Assembly: GCA_943787785.1 (NCBI GenBank)
Contig: CALSNT010000018.1
Coordinates: forward strand, 124,001 to 188,000
Length of the DNA: 64,000 nucleotides
DNA from: an uncultured Paracoccaceae bacterium
GTDB taxonomy: Bacteria > Pseudomonadota > Alphaproteobacteria > Rhodobacterales > Rhodobacteraceae
Direction of reading: 5' to 3'
The notes beneath the pieces are model-generated. The model was not told where the DNA came from and did not search any database. It was given only the letters and a program-made list of their open reading frames with translations. The position numbers and the translations under genes are program-made. Below, piece by piece: positions 28,157 to 40,275 of this stretch (its first letter is position 1; each line of letters opens with the position of its first letter).

Positions 28157-29299
28157 GAAACCCCTCCATGCCCCGCCAGGGCCGCGCGCGCGATGACGAT
28201 TTTCTGCACGTCTGATGCGCCCTCATAAATCCGCAAGGCACGAATCTCGCGGTAGAGGCGTTCGATGATGTGCCCCTTCCTCACCCCGTCGCCGCCATGC
28301 AATTGCACCGCTTTATCAATAACTTGCTGCGCCTGATCGGTGGCAAACAGCTTGGCCATCGCCGCCTCCCGGGTCACCCGGTCCGCGCCCATATCCTTGG
28401 TCCAGGCAGCGCGATAGATCAGCAAGGCGGCGGCGTCGACGTCCAGCGCCATCTCGGCCAAGTGGCCCTGGACCATTTGCAGTTCACTCATCGGGCCGCC
28501 GAACAAGTGGCGGTTTTGGACACGGGGTGAGCGTTTCATCCAACGCGCGGCGGGCGAAGCCCAGGGCGGCAGCGCCGACGGTGCTGCGAAAGATGTCGAG
28601 GACGGACATCGCGATGCGAAAGCCTTGACCAGATGTGCCAATCATCGCGTCTTGCGGGATACGGACCCCATTAAACCTAAGCCGGGCGAGCGGGTGTGGC
28701 GCGCCAGTTTCAAGACGTTCGGCGACCTCCAGCCCGGCCGTGTCGGCAGGGATCAGAAAGGCCGAAAGGCCCTTTGCTCCGGGGCCATCTTCGGTACGGG
28801 CGAAAACGGTGTAGACATCAGCAATGCCGCCGTTGGATATCCAGGTTTTTTCGCCATCCAGAATCCAACCTTTCGCGTCTGAAACGGCGGAAAGTTCGAT
28901 ATTGGCAACGTCGGAGCCGGATTTTGGCTCGCTGAGGGCGAATGCCGAGATTGCCTCTCCATTCGTCGTTTTCTCAAGCCATTTCCGTTGCTTATCAGTT
29001 CCGAACAGCGTGACCGGCCCCATGCCGAGGCCTTGCATTGCGAAGGCAAAGTCGGCGAGGCCGTCGTGGCGGGCGAGCGTTTCGCGGATCAGGCACAGAG
29101 TTCGGACGTCCAGCGGAGCGCCAGTGTGTTTCAGCCAGCCGCCGCGACCCAAAGCAGCGACAAGATCACGGCAGGCGGCATCGGTTTCCGCGTGGTTAAT
29201 ATCGCGTAAATTCTCGGTCGCCCAGGCATCCAGATTTTCCGCCAACTCGCGGTGGCGGGCCTCAAAAAATGGCCAGTTGAGGAAGCTACGGTCACCCAT
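28153..29299 (-). pseudogene. Acyl-CoA dehydrogenase, one frameshift
   Basis: The N-terminal 250 residues carry [15 protein letters not shown], the flavin/substrate motif, and [19 protein letters not shown]. The C-terminal third ([22 protein letters not shown] ... [17 protein letters not shown]) is in another frame. The break is a G4 run at 28524-28527; deleting one base gives a 381-residue protein. The catalytic Glu of IYEGASD is intact. It is coupled by one-base and ATGA overlaps. Its role would be the first dehydrogenation of the ring-cleaved or reduced CoA ester. Confidence 0.85.
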
Positions 29300-30112
29300 C
29301 AGTTACCTTCAAACTTTGATTTATCTTTGGCCATGAAGGCATTGTATGCGCGCCGGAAATCCTGCGTCTGCATGGCTAGTGCCTGGGTCTGCGCCTCGGC
29401 CTCGATCGCTTGATCGGGGGTCATCGTCCATTCCTGAATCAGCATGGTTTTGGTCAGCGAATTGGCGAAGGTGGGGCCGTCAGCAATGCGTCTGCAAAGC
29501 GTCTGCGTTTCGTATGGCAGTTGGTCGGCATCGACGATGCGGGAATAGAAGCCCCAAGCCGCGCCTTCCTCAGCGCTCATCGTCCGGCCGGTGAACAGCA
29601 ATTCGGCGGCGCGCGACTGGCCGATAATCCGTGGCAGAATCGCGCAGGCACCCATGTCGCAGCCTGCAAGCCCGACGCGATTGAACAAGAAGGCGGTTTT
29701 AGCCTCCGGCGCGGCCAGGCGGATGTCGGAGGCCATAGCTAGGATTGCGCCCGCCCCGACGGCCACGCCATCGACGGCGGCGATGATGGGCTTGCCGCAA
29801 TGGAGCATGGCCTTCACCAGATCGCCAGTCATCCGAGTGAACTCCAGCAGGCCCTTCATATCCTTGTCTAAAAGCGGGCCGATGATGTCCTGCACATCGC
29901 CGCCGGAACAGAAGTTGCCTTGGTGGGACATGAAGGCGACGGCGTGGCAATCTTCGGCGCTCGCAAGTGCGCGGAACCAGTCGCGCAGCTCGGCGTAGCT
30001 GTCTAAGGTCAGGGGGTTTTTTCCGGTCCGGGTTGGTCAAATGGATGGTTGCGACGCCGTCCTGCACCGAACTGGCAAAATGTTCGGTTTGTCTATCTGC
30101 AATGCGGGTCAT
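29299..30112 (-). pseudogene. Enoyl-CoA hydratase/isomerase, one frameshift
   Basis: ATG 30112 overlaps the MarR stop (ATGA). The frame reads through [14 protein letters not shown], then breaks at a T6 run at 30017-30022 (plus strand). Removing one base gives [16 protein letters not shown] and a 270-residue protein. The crotonase oxyanion segments [16 protein letters not shown] and [18 protein letters not shown] are intact. C-terminal residues KDKSKFEGN are normal for the family. It is likely a hydratase or ring-opening hydrolase in 2-aminobenzoyl-CoA degradation. Confidence 0.84.
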
Positions 30113-30566
30113 TCGGCGGCCTCGATCTGTCGTTCGGGCGTGGTTCGCCCAATGAAATCGGTCAATTCTTCAGCTTCAGCGGCGGAGGACATTTGTCAGC
30201 AATTCATCCACCCATTTTTTCATGTGCACGGGCAAGGTGTTCGAAATCTTCAAGTCCGCGCGGGGGTTAATTTCACCGAATACGCCCGCCTATCACCCGC
30301 AACCGGCCGGCGTTCGGCCAAACCTTCGTCCTCTAACCGGGTCAACGATGCCGGTGATGTTTCCGTTGGAGACGTTGAGCAGGCCGGAGATGTAACTCAT
30401 CCTTAGGCCGTCAGGGTTACGGTGCAGCGCAGCCATGACATCGAAGCGCGGCAAGGTGGTGGCGAATTCGGTGCGGAAACGCTCGCGAATTTCACCCTCG
30501 ATCCACTGGGTGGTTTTCAGCAGGCGCAGCCAGAGGCGGCAGGCGAGGCTTGTAGGCGGCACTCAT
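30109..30566 (-). pseudogene. MarR-family regulator, multiple +1 frameshifts
   Basis: The start ATG 30566 overlaps the SDR stop (ATGA) and the stop at 30109 overlaps the hydratase start. Between them five single-base insertions must be removed to read a 150-residue MarR protein: LLKTTQWIEGEIRERFR, LLNVSNGNITGIVDRLEDEG and a RRPVAGDRRAYSVKLTPRGL wing. The total of 458 bases minus five is a multiple of three, which agrees. It is the likely regulator of the anthranilate operon, responding to an aryl-CoA. The break density is far above that of other genes in the window. Confidence 0.75.
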
Positions 30567-31286
30567 ACCATGCCACCTGACATGGACAGCGCGTGGCCAT
30601 TGATCATCGCGGCATCGGGGTGACGCGAGGTAGCGGACCGCCGAGGCGACCTCATCAACCGAAATCAACCGCCCGACGGGGTTATCGGCGACCAGTTTGC
30701 GCGACGGCCTCGTCCTGGGGTCATGTCGAACCTCGCGGCTACGCCTGCCGGCTGCACGGTCTGCCATGGGGGTGTCGACGTAGTGCGGGCAGACTGCGTT
30801 AACGGTGATTCCGTCGCGCGCAACCTCGTGTGCAAGTGATCTGACCAGCCCTAAAACGCCATGCTTTGCAGCGGAATAAGCAGCGATGTTCGCCTGACCC
30901 TTCAAGCTGGCGACCGAGGCGATCGCGATCAGTCTGCCTCCGGTTTCCATACCTTGCAGAGCGCCCCGGAAGGTCCAGGAATGTGGCCGGTCAGGTTGAC
31001 CGCGAGTTGGGCGTTCCAATCGGCGAGACTGGTCCTTTTTCACCTTGCCCACCTTGCCGGTGCCGGCGTTGGCGACGACGACATCGAAGGGTGTGTCGAA
31101 CAGGGCGTTCACGCTGGCTTCGTCGGTGATGTCCGAGGTCCGGCAGGTCATGCCTCGCCCGTTGTCGGTTTCGGCCAGCGCTTCGGCGTGGCGACCTGTG
31201 ATCGTGACCGCATCGCCCATCATCAGCGAAGGCGCGCGCGACGGCGCGCCCGATACCAGACCCGCCGCCTGTTACAAGTATCCGTC

Positions 31287-31290
<4 letters not shown>
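30563..31290 (-). pseudogene. Short-chain dehydrogenase/reductase, multiple +1 frameshifts
   Basis: ATG 31290 overlaps the monooxygenase stop. The NAD(P) motif TGGGSGIGRAVARAFA opens the protein. The NAG motif (VVVANAGTGKVGKV), the catalytic YSAAK (NIAAYSAAKHGVLGLVRS) and the C-terminal NGHALSMSGGMV are all readable. They are spread over three frames by about six single-base insertions. An NADH- or NADPH-dependent 3-hydroxyacyl-CoA dehydrogenase step in the 2-aminobenzoyl-CoA route is the probable role. Confidence 0.8.
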
Positions 31291-33605
<2,315 letters not shown>

Positions 33606-33650
33606 GTGTCGTGCCCTGTCATGGGCGGAAGGTTAGCGGGGGTGGACGTT

Positions 33651-33666
33651 ATTTCAAGTCTAAAAT
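33651..33666. promoter_or_regulatory. Candidate AT-rich operator upstream of the anthranilate operon
   Basis: ATTTCAAGTCTAAAAT is an imperfect inverted repeat (five of eight pairs match). It lies 45 bases before the monooxygenase start in otherwise GC-rich DNA. Size and symmetry suit a MarR-type dimer, and a MarR gene is in the operon. No -35/-10 pair can be fixed with confidence. Confidence 0.35.
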
Positions 33667-33741
33667 GTTTTTGGATGAAGTATTGGCAGTTGCGCCCCGT
33701 CGCCCGGCGCCCTGCCCGCTTGATTTCGGGCGGCAGAACCC

Positions 33742-35047
33742 TCAGCCCCGGCCCAACCAGTTTGGGTGCAGCTCGTCCACCACGATCGGGTGGCGGTGCG
33801 CTCTGTGGCCTTGCAGGTGCGGGTGGTCCAAAGGCAAATCGGGATGCTCGTGGACGTGGGACGCTGGCCAGATGCGCCAAGCGAATGCGGTCAATGCGAT
33901 GCCAGCAATACCCAGCGTTACGAAGGCGGGCAGCAGGCCGACCGCGCTGCCCAACCATCCCGCCAGGGGATATGCGATCAGCCAGCCCGCGTGGCTGAGG
34001 GTGAACTGCGCGGCGAAAACCGCCGGTCGGTCGGCCTGCCGCGCTGAGCGTTTCAGCAATAGCCCGCCGGGCGTCATCACCAGCGACCCGGCCAGCCCGA
34101 GGGCCAGCCACAGCACAGTCATGGCGGGATAGGCCGAGGCCAGCGGAAGTGCCAACGGCAACAGGCCCATTGCGACAGCCCCGGTCAGGATCACGCGGCG
34201 TTCGGACGTGCGGCGCAGCAGCGTGGGTACGGCAAACGCCCCGACGATTGCGCCGACACCGTAGGCTGCCATCAAGCCAGTGTAGGCGGTGCCATCCTCG
34301 CCGAATTCTGCGCCCGCGAAGCCGACCGAGTTCACCAACACCCAGGCCAGCGGTAGTGACATGGCGAGATTGGCGGCCAGCAGGCCGCGCAGGCGCGGAG
34401 TTGCCAGATAGATCGCGAAGCCCCGGGTCAGGCGGTCACGGAATCGTTGACCGGGGGCGCTGGCGGGTCGGTTTGGCAGGCGGGGGTGACGACGAGGACG
34501 CCGGCGGACAGGGCGAATGCCAGCGCGGAAGTCAGGAAAAGGCCATTGGCGTTTGCAAGCGTCAGGAGGGCAGCGGCCAGAAGCGGGCTGAGAAGGGGAT
34601 TTCAACGCTGGCCGCGGCGCGGGACAGCGGACAGGGCGGCGGGTGTAGTCGCCCTCGTCTTCCAGCAAAGACGGGACCCACGGCCTGCACGGCGGGGGTG
34701 AAGGCAGCGGCGGCGAGGTAGAAGACCGCGACCAATGCGTAGATTTGCCAGGTTGCCGTCGTGGTCAGCAGGGCCAGCGCGATAAGCAGGCGGACCACAT
34801 CGAGGCCTGCAAGCAGTGCGCGGACCGGAAGGCGTTCTCCCAGCGTGGCGGCAATTGGTGCGAACCCGACGTAGGCGAGCATCTTGACGGTGAAGACACC
34901 AGACAGAACCAGCCCGGCCCCAGCCGCGCCGCCAATCTCGAACGCTTTCAAGGCCAGCGCGATGGTCAGCAGCCCAGTCCCGAATAGCGACAGGACCTGG
35001 GCGGCGAACAGACGGCGGAACTGCGGATGGCTGAGGGCCGAGAACAT
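33742..35047 (-). pseudogene. MFS transporter with His-rich C-terminus, frameshifted
   Basis: ATG 35047 starts MFSALSHPQFRRLFAAQVLSLFG. About twelve membrane helices are readable, but the middle is split over several frames by single-base insertions between about 34420 and 34700. The architecture resembles NreB/enterobactin-exporter-like MFS proteins. The last 45 residues hold ten histidines (VHEHPDLPLDHPH ... GHRAHRHP), suggesting metal binding at the cytoplasmic tail as in nickel/cobalt exporters. The gene is upstream of, and collinear with, the anthranilate operon, but 136 bases separate them. Function is inferred. Confidence 0.7.
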
Positions 35048-35197
35048 GTGCGGGCCTTGAGTTGTTATCCCCAGTCTGCCCCATGCCGGGTGGGTTTGGC
35101 CAACAAAGAATTTCCGCCTTGACGCGCAATCACACCGCATGGTGTCGTTTCCGCGACGCCTTGTTTTTCGGGTATCCAAAGGCGGAATTACAACCCG

Positions 35198-35209
35198 CAT
35201 TCCCCAAGT
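35198..35209 (+). repeat. Left terminal inverted repeat of the IS
   Basis: CATTCCCCAAGT, the perfect reverse complement of the right copy at 36848-36859. It lies 78 bases before the transposase start. Confidence 0.7.
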
Positions 35210-35287
35210 AAATCTTTGATTTCGCTGTCTTGATCTCGTTATTTCCTATATAAATCATGGTGTTGATGGCTGCGAGGGGCGTGTTTC

Positions 35288-36640
35288 ATGGATCACCCAG
35301 AGGGTGCGGGCTTGCAGCGGGGAGATCGGGTGGATTTCGACCCTCGCGTGCGGCTGGAATTTCGTGGCACGCAGATCAGTTCGGACGGCGGCCTTGCTGG
35401 TGATGCGCGAGCTTGATGACGCGCTTGGGCTGTCCGATCTGGCGTCAGCGGCGCTGCGCGACAACCGCATCGGCAAGAACACGGTCCATCGGCTTGACGG
35501 GCTGTTCCGGCAGTCGGTGTTCGGGCGGCTGGCCGGATACGAGGATGTCAACGATGCCGACCGTCTCGCGCTCGATCCCGGTGATGCGTCAGGTTGTCGG
35601 TGGCAGGGCCGTCGATGCGCAAGCGGCCTCAGCATCGCAGATGGGGCGGTTCGAGACCGAGACGCTGGCCTTGCCGAGAACCGGGAAGCGCTGGCCGACC
35701 TGAACGGGCAATGGATCGACCGGTTTCATGACCGCAACGGGCTCAAGTATATCGTGCTGGACATGGACAGCTCGGTCAGCCCGACCCATGGCGACCAGGA
35801 AGGGTCCGCCTGGAACGGGCATTTCGACTGCACCTGCTATCACCCGAACTTCCTGTTCAACCAGTTCGGCATGCTGGAACGCTGCGCCCTGCGCCATGGC
35901 AACGTCCACAGCGCCGACGGCTGGCGGGACGTCCTCGACCCGGTGATCGCCCGGTACGCTGGCGCAACCTTGGCTGGCCGCGTTCTTCCGGGCCGATGCC
36001 GCCTATGCGATCCCGGCGACTCTATGAGCGGCTGGAAGAGGCGGCTATTTCTACGCCATCCGGCTGCCGCAACAACGTCCTGCGCGAGAAGATCGCTCAT
36101 CGGCTGACCCGGCCCGTGGGGCGACCGTCGCAGACCAAGGTGAAGCGGTTCTACGAGGACTTCCAGTATCAGGCGGCGTCTGGGACAAGCCAGCGCCGCG
36201 TCATCGCCAAGATCGAATGGCATCCGGGCGAACTGTTCCCCGGTCGGCTTCATCGTCACCAACCTGCCGATGGAGCCGGACTGGATAGTCGGTTCTACAA
36301 CCAGCGCGGCACCGCCGAGCAGCATATCAAGGAAGGCAAGCATGCCTTTCACTGGACGCGGCTGTCATGCCGGAAGTTCCGCGACAACGAGGTGCGGCTG
36401 CAGTTGCACGCACTGGCCTACAACCTGGCCACCTTCCTGCGCTGCATCGAGCTGCCCGAGGCGATGGCCGACTGGTCGCTAACCAGCCTGCAGCTCAAGC
36501 TGATCAAGATCGGGGCACGCGTCGTGCGCCACGCCCGCGCCATCACCTTCCAGCTGGCCGAGGTGGCCGTCACCGGCCCGATGGTGCGCGCCATCCTCGC
36601 CGCCATCCGCCGATTGCGAGCGCCACCGCTATGCGCATGA
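35288..36640 (+). pseudogene. IS1380-family transposase, multiply frameshifted
   Basis: ATG 35288 opens with VRLEFRGTQISSDGG, the conserved start of IS1380 DDE transposases. Further family blocks are LVMRELDDALGLSD, GYEDVNDADRLALDP, YIVLDMDSSVSPTHGDQEGSAW and FYNQRGTAEQHIKEGKHAF. The last carries the terminal acidic region, where the catalytic Glu would be. The blocks occur in order but in three frames, separated by several single-base shifts (one C at about 35392, another at about 35580). Most are +1; near 35670 a +2 or -1 is needed. As given, no active transposase can be made. Confidence 0.8.
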
Positions 36641-36847
36641 CCGCGATCCGAGCCCAAACTGAACGAAAGCGGCAGGACAGGTCTGTCCGACTGCGCTGAA
36701 AAACACCGCCGCCTGGGCCGGGATGCTGCGGGTTTACGGGCCGATTCGCCCAACTTCAGGCGTTTGCGCGACCACAGACGCCGCTCGGGGCGGAAAACGC
36801 TTGATCCAGTGGCGCAGTCAGGCGATCTTCACGTCAGAAGGCAGGCC

Positions 36848-36859
36848 ACTTGGGGAATG
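36848..36859 (-). repeat. Right terminal inverted repeat of the IS
   Basis: ACTTGGGGAATG, matching the left end inverted over 12 bases. A near copy (ACTTGGGGG) follows at about 36869, so the true boundary may be about 20 bases further right. Confidence 0.6.
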
Positions 36860-36885
36860 TCGGTTGATACTTGGGGGATTTTGCC

Positions 36886-37782
36886 ATGAAGACACTTCGT
36901 ATTACGACTGCCGTTTCTTGCGCAGTGATTGCAGTTGCTGCACCAGCGCATGCAGAATTCCTGTTCGGCGGCGACATCACGATTGAACGTGATATCGAGA
37001 GTTACGGCGAACCGTTCGTTGACTATTCCACGACGCTGCGTGGCGAAGTTTTTGTCGGCTATGATACCGGCGATTTCGCCTTTGGCGTGGGCGCGCGTTT
37101 CAGCGAACAGCACGACGATTTCGAGTTGAGTGACAGCAACCGTTTCGGGTTCGTGCGTGTCGGACCGGTGACCGTCAGTCACGGCTATGGCTATGGCGCA
37201 GGCGGCATGGTGTCCGAAGATTACTTTGCTCTGAACGATGCCACGGCGCGTGATGTCCCGATGACCCGCATAGATCTGGCGCTGGACAACGTGCATCTTG
37301 CATTCTCGACCGACGATGGCGACGACACCGAATGGGGCCTGTCGACGATGCTGGGCGACTATTTCCTGCGCGCTGGCTATGAAACCGACGCCAAGGATCT
37401 GCAGATTGCAGTGGGTCGTGATATGGGTGGCTGGGGCTTTCACACCGTCTATCACAACGATCTGGATGACAGCGGCAGTGCCGACCAATTGGCCGGAACG
37501 CTGCTCTATGATGTGTCCAAGTCGCTGCGTGTCGCCGGCAGTGTTGCCATCAATGGCGATCGCGAGTTGGACAGCTATGGCCTGATCGCCTGGTATGAAT
37601 TCGGCGAAGGCGTCTCGTCTTCATTCGGACCCGCGACGCTGCGGCTGCAATACGTCGACGATATCAATAGCGACAATAAATCCATCGAATTGGCCATCAA
37701 TCTGCCCTTCGGCAATCAGGCCCCCAGCTTTTATGAACGCAATGCCAAGAAGGAAGACTACAGCGGCTTCGGCTATTACTGA
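36886..37782 (+). CDS. Outer-membrane porin-like beta-barrel protein
   Basis: The 298-residue protein has a signal peptide ending at AHAEF. It shows alternating aromatic/acidic beta-strand patterns throughout, with YDTGDFAFGVGARFSEQ, GYGYGAGGMVSEDYF and LRLQYVDDINSDNKSIELAINLPFG. It resembles alphaproteobacterial porins (Porin_4 type), though it ends in FGYY rather than a terminal Phe. ATG 36886 with a GGGGGA ribosome site is used. The IS right end lies only 8-27 bases upstream, so its native promoter has been displaced, unless the IS supplies one. A strong terminator follows. Confidence 0.75.
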   Translation: MKTLRITTAVSCAVIAVAAPAHAEFLFGGDITIERDIESYGEPFVDYSTTLRGEVFVGYDTGDFAFGVGARFSEQHDDFELSDSNRFGFVRVGPVTVSHGYGYGAGGMVSEDYFALNDATARDVPMTRIDLALDNVHLAFSTDDGDDTEWGLSTMLGDYFLRAGYETDAKDLQIAVGRDMGGWGFHTVYHNDLDDSGSADQLAGTLLYDVSKSLRVAGSVAINGDRELDSYGLIAWYEFGEGVSSSFGPATLRLQYVDDINSDNKSIELAINLPFGNQAPSFYERNAKKEDYSGFGYY

Positions 37783-37807
37783 CGGTCACGCTGCATTGAT
37801 TTAGGTG

Positions 37808-37829
37808 AAGGCCCCGGCAGGGGCCTTTT
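37808..37829 (+). terminator. Rho-independent terminator after the porin gene
   Basis: AAGGCCCC and GGGGCCTT form an eight-base-pair stem with a GGCA loop, followed by TT. It is located 26 bases after the porin stop. The symmetric A/T flanks allow bidirectional function. Confidence 0.88.
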
Positions 37830-37841
37830 CCGTGCCGGATA

Positions 37842-37985
37842 TCAGCCGGCCCATTTGATCGAACATCCCATACTTGCGATCTGATCACGCGGCCCGTCGC
37901 CGGTTTCGGCCACCAAGCTCATCGCCTCAAACAAATCCCGGCGCAGATCGGCAGGGCCCGCTATAAGAAGACGGGTACAATTTAA
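37842..37985 (-). pseudogene. C-terminal remnant of a thioredoxin/peroxiredoxin-like protein
   Basis: On the minus strand about 45 codons end at TGA 37842-37844, encoding LRRDLFEAMSLVAETGDG and QIASMGCSIKWAG. The SMGCSIKW ending is typical of thioredoxin-fold family proteins of Rhodobacterales. No start or CxxC region is present upstream, where the sequence becomes AT-rich and non-coding. The 37783-38111 interval otherwise holds only the terminator and no intact gene. It is probably debris of an older rearrangement near the IS. Confidence 0.4.
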
Positions 37986-38111
37986 AAAGGTGCTTCTTTG
38001 AAGGTTCGATTTAATGAAGACAAAAGTGGAGGTGCATTTGCGACGAAGACATTTTCGCCCGAGCTCTATATGCGTTCCCCGAAGCGCAGCGACCCAAGTC
38101 CGATTAGATTT

Positions 38112-38555
38112 ATGCGGCGATCAACCTTAATGATCCATGGTTATCTGATCCTGTTACTCTATGCAGCATTGTTCGCATCCCCAGGGACGTCGCGCGCTGA
38201 ACAGGCCACTCAGGACTGCGCGGAAATGCTTGCATCGGCTCCTTTCGTTGAATTGGATGGCCAGACGGTCATGAGTATCAGTTCACACATCCTTGGTGAA
38301 CCTTTGATTGGTTCGCATTGTCCGCCCACTGACATAATCTCCTATTTCGAGGAGCGCGGCTGGGAAGTGGCACTGAAAGGGCCCAGCGAACCTTACAACT
38401 CTATCATGCGGCACAGCAGGGCAGACTATTTTGTCAACCTTTGTTTGCCCAGGGCGATTCCGCTTCGGTGGTTGATCAAAAGGTGCAGAGCGGTGACATT
38501 AATACATTTTACAGACGAAGAACTCGTCGAACTGAAATCTGAATATAGCTTATAG
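38112..38555 (+). CDS. Small exported protein of unknown function
   Basis: The 147-residue product starts at ATG 38112 with MRRSTLMIHG followed by a hydrophobic segment and cleavage near SRAEQ, so it is likely secreted. The frame remains open upstream to 37998, but that part lacks a ribosome site and would bury the signal peptide. Four Cys remain in the mature part (DCAEM, SHCPP, NLCLP, KRCRA), which could form two disulfides. GC is lower than in its neighbours, hinting at foreign origin. I recognise no family. Confidence 0.5.
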   Translation: MRRSTLMIHGYLILLLYAALFASPGTSRAEQATQDCAEMLASAPFVELDGQTVMSISSHILGEPLIGSHCPPTDIISYFEERGWEVALKGPSEPYNSIMRHSRADYFVNLCLPRAIPLRWLIKRCRAVTLIHFTDEELVELKSEYSL

Positions 38556-38724
38556 GTGAAAAATGCTGAAGAATGTGGTTGGTGTGTGCCGATTTGGCGG
38601 TGCCGGGCATAGCGCTTGGATTTGATGAAATTATGTATGCGAATTTTGGATCGCACTCGGCGCCTGACTAAATGGACAATACTTTGGTCAATTGACGGTC
38701 GCGCCGGGAATGATGCTCTTTAAA

Positions 38725-39423
38725 TTAGCGTAATGCGGTCGACGGTGCAGTTGCGACATTCAGATTGTTTGCTTTAACAGCGCCAATCAAATCATACGCG
38801 TGGCTGAGGTCGGCAATAACGGCGACGCAAGAAGACGCCATCGGTTTTGCGTGGGTGCCAAGGCCGATCGTGGCGATCCCGGCTGCGCTGGCCGAGGTGA
38901 TGCCGGCGGGCGAATCTTCGAACGCGATCACCTGATCGGCGGACAGATCCAGGTGGCGCAAGGTTTCGAGGTATGGGGCCGGGTCGGGTTTGCTGCGTGG
39001 CATGCCAAACCCGCTGACCAGCGGGCCGAAGGCGTCCGCAATGCCGAGAATGCCAAGCGCCTGCTCAATTAGATCGGTGGCCGAGGACGAGCAGACGGCC
39101 AGCCGTACCCCCTGCCCTTGCAGGTGGCGGACGAAGGGGATGGCTCCGGGCATGGGCCGGGTGATTTCGGGCAGGTAGAGGCGGGCGCGGCGGGCGACTT
39201 TGCGGACAAGATCAACGCGGTGATCGGGGGCGTGGCTGGGTAAGACCTCTTCGAGGAAATCCAGGATGCGCCGACCGGTAAAACTGCTAAGGACCGCTTC
39301 GCTGACCGCAGCGCCTTCCATTTCCGCGACCTCCGACTTGGCGCGTATCCAGGCGGGCTCGGTGTCGGCGAGCGTGCCGTCGAGGTCAAAGATGAAGGCG
39401 GCGGGTGGGTTTGGGAGGATCAT
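38725..39423 (-). CDS. HAD-superfamily hydrolase, beta-phosphoglucomutase/phosphatase type
   Basis: The 232-residue HAD subfamily IA protein has motif I FDLDGTLAD (nucleophile Asp near residue 13), motif II VCSSSA, motif III Lys in RSKPDP and motif IV AFEDSPAG. The cap lies between motifs I and II. It could be a sugar-phosphate mutase or phosphatase such as a phosphoglycolate-like enzyme. It is a single gene, not in an operon. Confidence 0.88.
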   Translation of the reverse strand: MILPNPPAAFIFDLDGTLADTEPAWIRAKSEVAEMEGAAVSEAVLSSFTGRRILDFLEEVLPSHAPDHRVDLVRKVARRARLYLPEITRPMPGAIPFVRHLQGQGVRLAVCSSSATDLIEQALGILGIADAFGPLVSGFGMPRSKPDPAPYLETLRHLDLSADQVIAFEDSPAGITSASAAGIATIGLGTHAKPMASSCVAVIADLSHAYDLIGAVKANNLNVATAPSTALR

Positions 39424-39615
39424 GGGATTGTGCTAACAGCATGGCGGCGGCGGCGACACCCTCGATCCCGCCGGTTTGGCGGGTAATATGTGGAGCATTG
39501 GGAGCGGTTGCAGATGATCGGTGGCGTAGCGGCGAATGAGAACGCGCTGATTTGAAGGTTACGTCCCGCGCACATGGTGATTTAATGTGACCACAATCTT
39601 GGAATAGCCATTTTG

Positions 39616-40164
39616 ATGATGCGTGTTTGTCTTGGCCTTGTTGGGTTTCATCTCGCGACCTGTCTGGTGATAATCTTCGCCAGCCCGCTCTTCGCGATCT
39701 ACACATTTATTGGCCTGGGCTATGCTGGCATCATAAAGGCCTTTGCACTCGTACCGGTACTGCTCGTTCCACTTTGTCTGGCGGGTTTGGCGTTTTGCAT
39801 CTGGCTTCGATGGTCGCGCACGAAACCCGCGTGGTCAGCGTTGCTTGCCGGACCCGTTTCGATATTGACCTTTTTCACGGCAGGCGAAATCACAATGCGT
39901 CCAATCATCCATAACTCCGCCTATCATTTGGGAAACGAGGGTTGTCTGTTTGACGTGCAGTCGTTCACCGCTTCGACGTTCGACAAGATCGGGGCGGTTG
40001 ATTTGTTCGATGAGGGACGAAGGACCTCAGGACACGCGCTTTTGGCGTTTCCTGACGGGACGATCCAGACTTGGAGTTACTTTGACATGTCATTCTCGGT
40101 GATCCGACCAGGATTGGTTTCAGTTCGCAAGGTCCCCTCGCGCTGTTCTGCGCAAGCTGATTGA
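39616..40164 (+). CDS. Membrane protein of unknown function
   Basis: The 182-residue product has three predicted membrane helices (about residues 7-28, 35-60 and 75-95), followed by a soluble C-terminal part with two Cys. ATG 39616 is used; TTG 39613 is also open. It lies alone between the HAD gene and kynU, in DNA of lower GC than the surroundings. No family is recognised. Coding is supported only by the long open frame and the orderly hydrophobic pattern. Confidence 0.5.
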   Translation: MMRVCLGLVGFHLATCLVIIFASPLFAIYTFIGLGYAGIIKAFALVPVLLVPLCLAGLAFCIWLRWSRTKPAWSALLAGPVSILTFFTAGEITMRPIIHNSAYHLGNEGCLFDVQSFTASTFDKIGAVDLFDEGRRTSGHALLAFPDGTIQTWSYFDMSFSVIRPGLVSVRKVPSRCSAQAD

Positions 40165-40275
40165 GCGAGATTTGTGGGCGGACTGGCGCGTGGTTAGAAA
40201 ACCGAAGCCAACTCACACCATCTGGAATTCCCGCCAAATCCCCGCTAAGGAACCCGCGACCGGCCTGGATGGCCG

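Larger units (their letters stand above)
35198..36859. mobile_element. IS1380-family insertion sequence, about 1.66 kb
   Basis: An IS1380-type transposase reading frame is flanked by 12-base perfect inverted repeats, CATTCCCCAAGT at 35198-35209 and ACTTGGGGAATG at 36848-36859. The length of 1662 bases suits the family. A second ACTTGGGGG copy at about 36869 makes the exact right end uncertain; if used, ATT would flank both ends. No longer target duplication could be established. The right end lies less than 30 bases from a porin start codon. Confidence 0.78.

Noticed and set aside
35132-35145. ACACC-GCAT-GGTGT palindrome upstream of the MFS gene considered as an operator
   Set aside because: It is a short symmetric site with no repeat elsewhere and lies inside a region of poor sequence quality.
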